DNA of 7,848 nucleotides from Clostridia bacterium. GTDB taxonomy: Bacteria > Bacillota > Clostridia > Oscillospirales > Acutalibacteraceae. A model generated the notes under the pieces. It was not told the DNA's origin, searched no databases, and saw only the letters and a list, made by a program, of their open reading frames with translations. This document shows positions 1 through 5,349 of this stretch, in pieces (position 1 is the first letter of the stretch; the number at the start of each line of letters is the position of its first letter). The stretch covers positions 1 through 7,848 of the forward strand of contig JAKSQL010000045.1 in assembly GCA_024404125.1 (NCBI GenBank), read 5' to 3'. A program made the position numbers and the translations under genes.

Positions 1-1
1 G

Positions 2-226
2 GCAAAGGCGTATAAACTTATATCGGAAAGTTTAAGTGAAAGCGAACAGTCGGTTTTTAAAAGAGGCAGAAACTTTCATACCAATAACACCCCTAAAAGT
101 TCAAGTTCGGCTAACTATCACACCGCTACGGGACTTGAATGTCTTTTCGGATATTTATATTTAAGCGGAGAGTACGAGCGGCTCAAAACACTTTTTGAAA
201 TTATATGGGAGTATGCGGAATTCTAA
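2..226 (+). CDS. mrnC: Mini-ribonuclease 3 (partial, C-terminal 74 residues)
   Basis: This is the C-terminal end of Mini-III, the RNase III-like nuclease without a dsRNA-binding domain that matures 23S rRNA in Firmicutes. The gene enters from the left edge; the first full codon is at 2 and TAA is at 224-226. Visible hallmarks are the FKRGRN segment (residues 19-24 of the fragment), a PK motif about nine residues later, then a Y-x-x-AT-x-LE-x-LFGYLYLSG helix followed by RL, which is the conserved C-terminal helix of the family. The upstream gene in related genomes is usually cysS (established knowledge, not visible here). The last codons form the 5' arm of a terminator. Identification is by recognised motifs only; the N-terminal catalytic residues lie outside the window. 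Confidence 0.9.
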   Translation, partial: AKAYKLISESLSESEQSVFKRGRNFHTNNTPKSSSSANYHTATGLECLFGYLYLSGEYERLKTLFEIIWEYAEF

Positions 227-245
227 TTCCGCATACTTTTATTTT
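211..245 (+). terminator. Intrinsic terminator of mrnC, overlapping its stop codon
   Basis: A perfect 12-bp inverted repeat (GTATGCGGAATT at 211-222, AATTCCGCATAC at 225-236) is followed by TTTTATTTT at 237-245. The central CT makes the innermost A-T pairs unlikely to form, so the effective loop is larger. The 5' arm is coding sequence and the TAA stop (224-226) lies at the centre of the hairpin. It should end the mrnC transcript and separates it from yitT. Confidence 0.9.
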
Positions 246-296
246 ACGGACTTTTGCACATATTATATATGTATATGTAAGGTTTGGAGTGACGGT

Positions 297-1160
297 GTGA
301 AAAAAGAGAAAAAAATTGTTATAACCGATATAGCAGTTTGCATACTCGGTTGCGCTGTATATTCGTTGGCGGTAGTTATGTTTGTAAAGGCAAACAAACT
401 TTCTCCGGGAGGACTTACAGGTGTATCTGCACTGCTTAATTATTTAACCGGAGTGCCGAGCGGAATAATTTTGCTTGTTTTAAATATACCTATTATAATA
501 CTCGGATATGTAAAACTCGGATATAAACTGATAATAAAAAGCGCGGTTGCTACACTTATACTGTCGCTTTCGCTTGACCTTGCAGAGTTTTTACTGCCCG
601 AATACAAAACCGACAGTATATTGGCGTCCCTCTTCGGCGGTATACTTATGGGTGCGGGTTTAAGTTTTATATTTTTAAGGGGCGCCACAACCGGCGGAGT
701 TGATATAATAGCAAAGGTGATAAATATGCGCTACCGCCATATAAGTATAGGCAGGTGCATACTTTTTATGGACGGCGCCGTTATACTGCTTGCCGCTTTG
801 GTGTACGGTAATATCGAGAGCGCACTCTATTCGGCAATAGCACTTTTTGTTTCTTCTAAAACGGTAGACGTTATTATCTACGGAGCAGACAAGGGCAAGA
901 TAATATATGTGCTTACCGATTATCCGAGCGGTATATGTAAAGCGGTAAACGAAAATTTAAAGAGGGGCATTACGAGAATTAACGCCATAGGCGGATATTC
1001 AGGCAAGGATAAAACAATGCTTATATGCACTGTAAGACAAAATGAGGTTGCGGGAGTGCTTTCGGTAATAAACAAAAATGACCCCAATGCTTTCATAATA
1101 GTTGCCGAAGCGGGTGAGATAATAGGCGAGGGCTTTAAGCCGATAGAAAAGCGAGGATAA
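297..1160 (+). CDS. YitT family membrane protein (DUF161 + DUF2179)
   Basis: This is a 287-residue integral membrane protein of the YitT family, usual length about 280-290. About five or six hydrophobic segments occupy residues 8-30, 55-72, 78-97, 107-127, 153-170 and 176-188. Family motifs seen are PGGLTG (37-42), the GVPSGIILLVLNIP stretch (52-65) and GATTGGVDI (129-137). The soluble C-terminal part (about 190-283) matches DUF2179, ending in IVAEAGEIIGEGF. The transported substrate, if any, is unknown for the family. I chose the GTG at 297 because GGAG at 286-289 lies 7 nt upstream and the protein then starts MKKEKK before the first membrane segment. The in-frame TTG at 195 would place the start inside mrnC and its terminator. 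A weak promoter (TTTACG 243-248, 17-nt spacer, TATATG 266-271) is possible. It is probably monocistronic. Confidence 0.95.
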   Translation: MKKEKKIVITDIAVCILGCAVYSLAVVMFVKANKLSPGGLTGVSALLNYLTGVPSGIILLVLNIPIIILGYVKLGYKLIIKSAVATLILSLSLDLAEFLLPEYKTDSILASLFGGILMGAGLSFIFLRGATTGGVDIIAKVINMRYRHISIGRCILFMDGAVILLAALVYGNIESALYSAIALFVSSKTVDVIIYGADKGKIIYVLTDYPSGICKAVNENLKRGITRINAIGGYSGKDKTMLICTVRQNEVAGVLSVINKNDPNAFIIVAEAGEIIGEGFKPIEKRG

Positions 1161-1167
1161 CTCGCTT
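1149..1167 (+). repeat. Hairpin repeat, copy 1 (at yitT stop codon)
   Basis: The 19-base sequence AAGCGAGGATAACTCGCTT occurs here and again, identical, at 1396-1414, an offset of 247 bases. Each copy is a hairpin with a 7-bp stem (AAGCGAG/CTCGCTT) and a GATAA loop. In this copy the yitT stop codon TAA (1158-1160) is in the loop, and the T-tract that would make it a terminator is missing: GAGAGTG follows instead. The similarity extends weakly to the left (ATAGA before both copies, with a 2-nt length difference). Confidence 0.85.
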
Positions 1168-1395
1168 GAGAGTGTCTGCAAAGCGTCACTCTTTTGGACG
1201 GGGATGCCGTTTGCATATAAAATCAAAGATTTTAAGATGCACTCTATCCCCGCCAATACCACCCCTGTGAACTTAAAAATCGCCTTGAAAGGACGATTTT
1301 CGCCTAAGATGTGTTTTTCCGCCGCACGTGTCGCCGGAAAAACAAAATGCGGCTTACCGCCGCAAAAAATCAATTCATAGTTTGTCTATAGACAG
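1168..1395. other. Structured non-coding segment between the two hairpin repeats (possible insertion)
   Basis: I see no credible gene in these 228 bases, but stem-loops are packed along them. AGAGTG/CACTCT surrounds 1169-1192. A long interrupted stem runs 1199-1252 (CGGGGAT/ATCCCCG outside, TGCAT/ATGCA, then AAAATC/GATTTT around an AAA loop). AAAATCG/CGATTTT spans 1276-1300, with inner CCTT/AAGG. GTTTTTCCG/CGGAAAAAC spans 1313-1343. TGCGGC/GCCGCA spans 1348-1364. A 12-base palindrome, TGTCTATAGACA, is at 1383-1394. On the minus strand, the 1348-1364 stem is followed by TTTTGTTTTT and resembles a terminator. No clear terminal inverted repeats were found. It may be a small dispersed non-coding element or a structured 3' RNA; the sequence alone does not decide. 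Confidence 0.5.
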
Positions 1396-1424
1396 AAGCG
1401 AGGATAACTCGCTTTTTATTTTTT
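1396..1424 (+). terminator. Intrinsic terminator (hairpin repeat, copy 2, with T-tract)
   Basis: This is the second copy of the 19-base hairpin (stem 1396-1402 with 1408-1414, loop GATAA), here followed by TTTATTTTTT at 1415-1424. It is the only copy with a good T-tract, so it is the likely end point of yitT transcription. It sits just upstream of the S10 operon promoter and would insulate it from read-through. Confidence 0.8.
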
Positions 1425-1425
1425 G

Positions 1426-1474
1426 AAAAAAATTTAAAAAAACACTTGATTTTTTTATACATTTGTGATAACAT
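1426..1474 (+). promoter_or_regulatory. Probable sigma-A promoter of the S10 operon, with A-tract UP element
   Basis: The -35 is TTGATT (1446-1451), the spacer is 17 nt, and the -10 is TAACAT (1469-1474), preceded by TG at 1466-1467 (extended -10, TGnTAACAT). Just upstream are two 7-base A-tracts (1426-1432 and 1436-1442) whose centres are 10 bp apart, about one helical turn, as expected for an UP element or curved DNA at a strong ribosomal promoter. The predicted transcription start is near 1480-1482, giving a leader of about 310 nt. Confidence 0.75.
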
Positions 1475-1479
1475 AACAA

Positions 1480-1790
1480 GTACGCTGCGCTAATGCGGCA
1501 TTTGCGTCATGCAAATTTTTAAGAATTTGCGGCGCAGTACATGCGTTGATGCGGGAGGTGGCCGACTTTAAGTCGGGAAATTTCCGCGGAGTATGTCCGA
1601 TTTTAAACCGGGCGAAAGAACTTCGAAGGCACACGGATACTTGCGAAATCTGTTGTGCAACGGCAATCAGAGTTGCCGTTCCGGAATTGCGAAAAACCCA
1701 AAGCAATTGCCGGTTTTATGTTGTACCGCAAAGAAAAACACGGTACGGTGTAAGTTTTGCCCGCCAACTACTTAAGGAGGCGAAATTCAC
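1480..1790 (+). promoter_or_regulatory. Long structured 5' leader of the S10 operon mRNA
   Basis: The leader has many stems. A basal helix pairs GTAC (1480-1483) and TGCGC (1486-1490) with GCGCA (1532-1536) and GTAC (1537-1540). Inside it, GCAAAT(T) at 1511-1517 can pair either with ATTTGC (1500-1505) or AATTTGC (1524-1530). Further stems are GCGGGA/TTCCGC (1551-1556/1582-1587), which encloses CCGAC/GTCGG (1562-1576), and GTCCG/CGGGC (1595-1613). AACGGCAA/TTGCCGTT (1659-1680) is followed by CCGGAATTGC/GCAATTGCCGG (1681-1713, one bulge) with TTTT at 1714-1717, a weak terminator-like shape. GTACCG/CGGTAC is at 1723-1746. Just before the gene, AGTTTTGCC (1753-1761) can pair with GGCGAAATT (1779-1787), holding part of the rpsJ Shine-Dalgarno. 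S10 operon leaders are sites of r-protein feedback (L4 in Escherichia coli); the effector here is unknown. Structures were judged by eye, without energies. Confidence 0.55.
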
Positions 1791-2102
1791 ATGGCAGTGA
1801 AAGAAAAAATCCGAATTCGTATTAAAGGTTACGATCATGCACTTGTAGACCAGTCCGCTGAAAAGATAGTGGAAACCGCTAAACGTACAGGAGCAAGGGT
1901 ATCAGGTCCCGTACCGCTACCCACCGAAAAGGAAATAGTAACCATTTTGCGTGCAGTTCATAAGTATAAGGACAGCCGCGAGCAATTCGAAATGAGGACA
2001 CACAAGAGACTTATTGATGTAATCAGACCCTCAAACAAAACTGTTGAGGCGCTTACAGGTCTTGAACTCCCCGCCGGTGTAGAAATCGAAATTAAACTTT
2101 AA
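1791..2102 (+). CDS. rpsJ: 30S ribosomal protein S10 (uS10)
   Basis: S10 is a small-subunit head protein of the 30S ribosome; in other bacteria it also serves as NusE in transcription antitermination. The 103-residue product is the usual length and is recognisable throughout: IRIRIKGYDHALVD near the N-terminus, TGARVSGPVPLPT (residues 33-45), the REQFEMRTHKRLIDV loop (about 63-77) and a C-terminal LPAGVEIEIKL. The start ATG is preceded by AAGGAGG (1774-1780) with a 10-nt spacer. It is the first gene of the S10 operon, about 310 nt from the predicted transcription start. The two G residues ending its Shine-Dalgarno can be drawn into a stem of the leader, so its translation may be adjustable. 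Confidence 0.99.
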   Translation: MAVKEKIRIRIKGYDHALVDQSAEKIVETAKRTGARVSGPVPLPTEKEIVTILRAVHKYKDSREQFEMRTHKRLIDVIRPSNKTVEALTGLELPAGVEIEIKL

Positions 2103-2197
2103 TTACATTATATATATGTACAGTGAAGTTTTTTAAGCGACCTTCACCGCAGGTCAAGTCAGCACATGCTGACCAATAACTATATGGAGGAAAAATT
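2103..2197 (+). promoter_or_regulatory. Intercistronic region before rplC with alternative stem-loops
   Basis: This 95-nt gap is long for this operon. GTGAAG (2123-2128) can pair with CTTCAC (2142-2147), but GACCT (2139-2143) can instead pair with AGGTC (2151-2155), excluding the first stem. GTCAGC/GCTGAC (2158-2173) forms a tight ACAT-loop hairpin, and GGTCA (2152-2156) could also reach TGACC (2170-2174). None has a T-tract. The rplC Shine-Dalgarno (GGAGG near 2186-2190) lies 3' of all these stems. A role in RNA processing or in regulating L3 is inference. Confidence 0.4.
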
Positions 2198-2823
2198 ATG
2201 AAAAAAGGTATTATTGGTAAAAAGCTCGGTATGACACAGCTTTTTGACCAAAACGGTAATGTTGTTCCGGTAACCGTAATTGAAGCAGGTCCCTGCGTAG
2301 TATCGCAGAAGAAAACCGCTGAGAACGACGGCTACGAGGCAGTTCAGGTCGGTTTTGCCGATATGAAGGCCTCAAAGGTAAACAAGCCGATGAAAGGTCA
2401 CTTTGCAAAAGGTGACGTAGCACCCAAAAAGGTGCTCAGAGAATTCCGTTTGGAAGATACGTCCGTATGGATGCCGAGGATATATGCGATGTATTTGCAG
2501 AGGGCGATGCAGTAGACGTAAGAGGTACTTCAAAAGGTAAAGGATATGCCGGCACCATTAAGCGCTGGAACTTCCACCGCCTTAAAGAAACTCACGGCTC
2601 AGGTCCGGTAGTACGTCACGGCGGTTCATTGGGCGCTTGCTCAAGCCCGTCAAGAGTATTCAAGGGCAAAAAGATGGCAGGTCATTTAGGTAATGAGCGC
2701 GTAACCGTTCAGAACTTAAGTGTAGTAAAAGTAGATGCAGAAAAGAATATAATCGCAGTTAAGGGCGCCGTTCCCGGTCCCAAAGGCGGAATAGTTGTTC
2801 TTTTCGACAGCGTTAAAGCTTAA
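2198..2823 (+). pseudogene. rplC: 50S ribosomal protein L3 (uL3), interrupted by a frameshift
   Basis: L3 binds 23S rRNA early in 50S assembly and reaches toward the peptidyl transferase centre. Two overlapping reading frames together make one L3 of about 208 residues, the normal size. The first (2198-2515) starts MKKGIIGKKLGMTQLF and follows L3 up to REFRLEDTSV, then runs off into unrelated residues and stops at TAG 2513-2515. The second, in the -1 frame and open from about 2467, continues as DVFAEGD, GTSKGKGYAG, the PSRVFKGKKMAGHLGNE segment and VKGAVPGPKGG, ending at TAA 2821-2823. The break lies between 2465 and about 2490. Compared with usual L3, the join is also two or so residues short, so more than one base may be affected. 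Because L3 is essential, an assembly or sequencing error is likeliest. The start is preceded by GGAGG; no slippery heptamer is seen at the junction. Confidence 0.93.
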
Positions 2824-2843
2824 GGGAAGGAGTGTATTGAACT

Positions 2844-3467
2844 ATGCCTAATATTCAGGTTGTTGATATGACTGGTAAAAACGTTGGCAAAATGAAGTTA
2901 AGCGATGCCGTTTTCGGTATTGAGCCGAATGCAGTAGTAATGCACATGGCAGTTGTAAACTTCTTGGCTAACAGACGTCAGGGCACACAATCCACTTTAA
3001 CCCGTACCGAAGTTTCCGGCGGCGGTAAGAAACCGTGGAGACAAAAAGGTACAGGCCACGCTCGTCAGGGCTCTACAAGAGCACCGCAGTGGAGACACGG
3101 TGGTATTGTCCATGCACCGAAGCCGAGAGATTATTCTTTCAGTCTTAATAAGAAGGTTAAGCGTTTGGCACTTAAGTCTGCACTTTCCGATAAGGTTGCC
3201 ACCGGCAATTTGATAGTGCTTGACGAATTGAAGCTTGATGCTTACAAAACCAAAACCGTTGCCGAATGCTTAAAGGCAATCGGCGCCGATACAAAAACAC
3301 TTATAGTACTTGACAGCAACGATGCATTCGCAGTAAGAAGCATCAATAACATTAAGAACGTTAAGTCGGCACAGGTAAATACCATAAACACTTATGATAT
3401 TGTAAATGCCGATAAGCTTGTAATTGTTAAAGCCGCTGTTAAGGGAATTGAGGAGGTGTACGCATAA
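2844..3467 (+). CDS. rplD: 50S ribosomal protein L4 (uL4)
   Basis: L4 is a 23S rRNA-binding protein with an extended loop lining the nascent-peptide exit tunnel; in enterobacteria it also represses its own operon through the S10 leader. The 207-residue length is typical. The tunnel loop is clear at about residues 45-95: RRQGTQSTLTRTEVSGGGKKPWRQKGTG, then HARQGSTRAPQW and GPKPRDYS-like HAPKPRDYSFSLNKK. The C-terminal alpha/beta part (about 110-205) contains two LIVLD strands (residues 123-127 and 153-157). AAGGAG (2827-2832) precedes the ATG by 11 nt. Its TAA overlaps the rplW ATG by one base (TAATG), suggesting coupled translation. Whether it also controls the structured leader here is untested. 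Confidence 0.99.
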   Translation: MPNIQVVDMTGKNVGKMKLSDAVFGIEPNAVVMHMAVVNFLANRRQGTQSTLTRTEVSGGGKKPWRQKGTGHARQGSTRAPQWRHGGIVHAPKPRDYSFSLNKKVKRLALKSALSDKVATGNLIVLDELKLDAYKTKTVAECLKAIGADTKTLIVLDSNDAFAVRSINNIKNVKSAQVNTINTYDIVNADKLVIVKAAVKGIEEVYA

Positions 3468-3760
3468 TGAAAACCGCACAGGATATCATTATCGCTCCGG
3501 TAATTACCGAAAAGAGTATGTCAGGCATTGCCGACAAGAAATACACCTTCAAGGTCGCTAAAGATGCAACTAAATACGAGATAGCAGATGCTGTTGAGAA
3601 GTTGTTCAAAGTAGACGTTGCCAAGGTAAACACGGTTAATGTTCGCGGTCAGAAGAGACGTATGGGCCGTTACGAAGGATACACCGCTTCTTTCAAGAAA
3701 GCAGTAGTAACCTTGAAAGCGGATTCAAAGTCGATTGAATTCTTTGACGGACTTATGTAA
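3467..3760 (+). CDS. rplW: 50S ribosomal protein L23 (uL23)
   Basis: L23 lies at the exit of the peptide tunnel and is the docking site for trigger factor and the signal recognition particle. The 97-residue protein opens with AQDIIIAPVITEKS (residues 4-17), the family signature, followed by KKYTFKVAKDATKYEIADAVEKLFKVDVAKVNT and the basic loop GQKRRMGRYEGYTASFKKAVVTLK (61-84). Translation begins inside the rplD stop (TAATG). AGGAGG at 3451-3456, within the end of rplD, is 10 nt from the start. Confidence 0.99.
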   Translation: MKTAQDIIIAPVITEKSMSGIADKKYTFKVAKDATKYEIADAVEKLFKVDVAKVNTVNVRGQKRRMGRYEGYTASFKKAVVTLKADSKSIEFFDGLM

Positions 3761-3847
3761 TAACCGTCTTTGAGGAAATCATAGATTTCCGGTGATGTAT
3801 GAAGTCGCAAAGCGGCTTCGCTAAGCCTAAATAGGAGAGTGAAACAA
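3761..3847 (+). promoter_or_regulatory. Intercistronic region before rplB with two stem-loops
   Basis: This is an 87-nt gap. GGAAATC/GATTTCC (3774-3790, ATA loop) is a perfect 7-bp hairpin. GAAGTCGC/GCGGCTTC (3801-3819, AAA loop, one G-U pair) is a second; its 3' arm could instead use GGCTT/AAGCC (3814-3827). No T-tract follows, so termination is unlikely. The rplB Shine-Dalgarno (AGGAG 3833-3837) lies just after them. Possible roles are mRNA processing or stability (inference). Confidence 0.4.
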
Positions 3848-4675
3848 ATGGCAATTAAGCATTATAAGCCGACTACCAACGGTCGCCGTAATATGACTAC
3901 TATGGATTATTCCGAGTTATCAAACGTAGCGCCCGAAAGAAGCTTGCTTGAACCAATAAAGAAAAATGCCGGCCGTAACAGTTACGGCAGAATTACCGTT
4001 CGTCATCGCGGCGGCGGTAACCGCAGAAAGTACAGAGTTATCGATTTCAAGCGTGAGCGTTTCGGTGTAGAAGCCACCGTTCTTACACTTGAATACGATC
4101 CTAACCGTTCTGCATTCATCGCCCTCGTTCAGTATGAGGACGGCGAGAAGCGTTATATAATCGCTCCTCAGGATTTAAAAGTGGGTGACAAGATAGTAAG
4201 CGGTCCCGATGCGGATATCAAACCGGGCAACGCGCTTCCTCTTGTAAACGTACCGGTAGGTACATTCCTTCACAACATTGAACTTTATCCCGGCAAGGGT
4301 GCGCAACTTGCAAGAAGTGCAGGTAATATGGCGCAGTTAATGGCGAAGGAAAACGGTATGGCGTTACTTCGTTTGCCTTCAGGCGAACTTCGTAACGTAC
4401 CTGAAAATTGTATGGCAACTGTTGGTGTTGTATCCAATCCCGAGCACGCAAACGTTAACTACGGTAAAGCAGGACGTAAGCGCCACATGGGTTGGAGACC
4501 TACCGTCCGCGGTTCTGTAATGAACCCGAACGACCACCCGCACGGCGGTGGTGAAGGTAAATCTCCTGTCGGTCGTCCCGGACCGGTTACTCCTTGGGGT
4601 AAACCTACTTTGGGTTATAAGACCAGACAGAAGAACAAGCACAGCAACAAGTATATCGTAAAGCGTCGTAAGTAA
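3848..4675 (+). CDS. rplB: 50S ribosomal protein L2 (uL2)
   Basis: L2 is needed for subunit association and supports the peptidyl transferase centre. The 275-residue protein carries the N-terminal MAIKHYKPTTNGRR, the RNA-binding HRGGGNRRKYRVIDFKR region (53-69), VPVGTFLHNIELYPGKG (135-151), the SGELRNVPENCMATVG strand region (178-193) and the near-invariant MNPNDHPHGGGEG (225-237), whose His230 corresponds to the conserved His229 of Escherichia coli. It ends in the basic tail KHSNKYIVKRRK. The ATG at 3848 is chosen over an in-frame GTG at 3839: AGGAG (3833-3837) is 10 nt from the ATG but only 1 nt from the GTG, and L2 proteins begin MAIK. Confidence 0.99.
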   Translation: MAIKHYKPTTNGRRNMTTMDYSELSNVAPERSLLEPIKKNAGRNSYGRITVRHRGGGNRRKYRVIDFKRERFGVEATVLTLEYDPNRSAFIALVQYEDGEKRYIIAPQDLKVGDKIVSGPDADIKPGNALPLVNVPVGTFLHNIELYPGKGAQLARSAGNMAQLMAKENGMALLRLPSGELRNVPENCMATVGVVSNPEHANVNYGKAGRKRHMGWRPTVRGSVMNPNDHPHGGGEGKSPVGRPGPVTPWGKPTLGYKTRQKNKHSNKYIVKRRK

Positions 4676-4698
4676 GTCAGACGAAAGGAGATTTCATA

Positions 4699-4971
4699 AT
4701 GGGAAGAAGCGTTAAAAAAGGCCCTTATGTACAACCCGTACTTCTCAAAAGGGTTAAGGCAATGAACGATGCCGGCGAAAAGCGAGTTCTTAAAACTTGG
4801 AGCCGTTCATCGACCATATTCCCCGATTTCGTCGGACACACTTTTGCGGTTCATGACGGTCGCAAGCACGTTCCGGTATACGTAACAGAGGATATGGTTG
4901 GTCACAAACTCGGTGAGTTTGCGCCCACAAGAACATTCAAAGGTCACTCCGGTTCAAAAACAACCGGTTGA
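4699..4971 (+). CDS. rpsS: 30S ribosomal protein S19 (uS19)
   Basis: S19 is a 16S rRNA-binding protein of the 30S head that contacts S13 near the A-site tRNA. At 90 residues it has family length. Visible are MGRSVKKGPYV, the TWSRSSTIFPDFVGHTFAVHDGRKHVPVYVTEDMVGHKLGEFAPTRTF core (residues 34-79) and the GHSGSKTTG end. AAAGGAG (4684-4690) is 8 nt from the ATG. It sits 23 nt after rplB and 26 nt before rplV. Confidence 0.99.
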   Translation: MGRSVKKGPYVQPVLLKRVKAMNDAGEKRVLKTWSRSSTIFPDFVGHTFAVHDGRKHVPVYVTEDMVGHKLGEFAPTRTFKGHSGSKTTG

Positions 4972-4997
4972 TAGGCGGTCGAAAGGAGAGTTAATTT

Positions 4998-5333
4998 ATG
5001 GAAGCAAGGGCTACACTTAAATATGCCCGTATCTCACCCCGCAAGGTGAAGATAGTTCTGGACCTTATAAGGAATCAGAATGCTGACAAAGCAATGGCTA
5101 TACTCAAATTCACTCCCAAGTCCGCTTGTGAGTATTTAGAGAAATTGCTTAAATCAGCAATGGCAAATGCTGAAGAAAAGAGCATGGATATGTCACGTCT
5201 TTACGTTGCAGAGTGTCTCGTTTGCCCCGGACCGATTCTTAAGAGAATTCGTGCAAAGGATCACGGCAGAGCACATCGCATCTTAAAGAGAACAAGCCAT
5301 GTTACACTCGTTCTTAAAGAACGTGAAGCTTAA
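4998..5333 (+). CDS. rplV: 50S ribosomal protein L22 (uL22)
   Basis: L22 touches all domains of 23S rRNA, and its long beta-hairpin lines the exit tunnel where macrolides bind. The 111-residue product has the N-terminal ARATLKYARISPRKVKIVLDLIR (3-25), a helical middle (ADKAMAILKFTPKSACEYLEKLLKSAMANAEE), and the tunnel hairpin as PGPILKRIRAKDHGRAHRILKRTSHVTLVL (77-106). Two cysteines (CLVC) precede the hairpin, where other species usually have non-cysteine residues. GAAAGGAG (4981-4988) lies 9 nt upstream of the ATG. Confidence 0.98.
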   Translation: MEARATLKYARISPRKVKIVLDLIRNQNADKAMAILKFTPKSACEYLEKLLKSAMANAEEKSMDMSRLYVAECLVCPGPILKRIRAKDHGRAHRILKRTSHVTLVLKEREA

Positions 5334-5349
5334 GGTAGGAGGTTAAGTT

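Noticed and set aside
195..296. Upstream TTG start extending yitT by 34 residues
   Set aside because: It lies inside mrnC and passes through its terminator, with no ribosome binding site. GTG 297 has GGAG at a 7-nt spacing and gives the family length.
999..1373. Minus-strand 124-aa reading frame across the end of yitT and the repeat segment
   Set aside because: Half of it is antisense to the clear yitT coding sequence, and it crosses several hairpins; no recognisable domain.
1546..1800. Open reading frames within the S10 leader (84 aa from 1546, 60 aa from 1593)
   Set aside because: Neither has a properly spaced ribosome binding site. They run through stem-loops and the rpsJ Shine-Dalgarno, and the residues look like random translation of inverted repeats.
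2103..2122. Internal promoter at the TATATATATG stretch before rplC
   Set aside because: AT-rich, but no acceptable -35 at 16-18 nt upstream.
2460..2475. Programmed -1 ribosomal frameshift or internal re-initiation to make L3
   Set aside because: There is no slippery heptamer and no clear downstream pseudoknot. ATG 2467 lies 46 nt before the stop of the first frame without a ribosome binding site, and such control is not known for rplC. An error is simpler.
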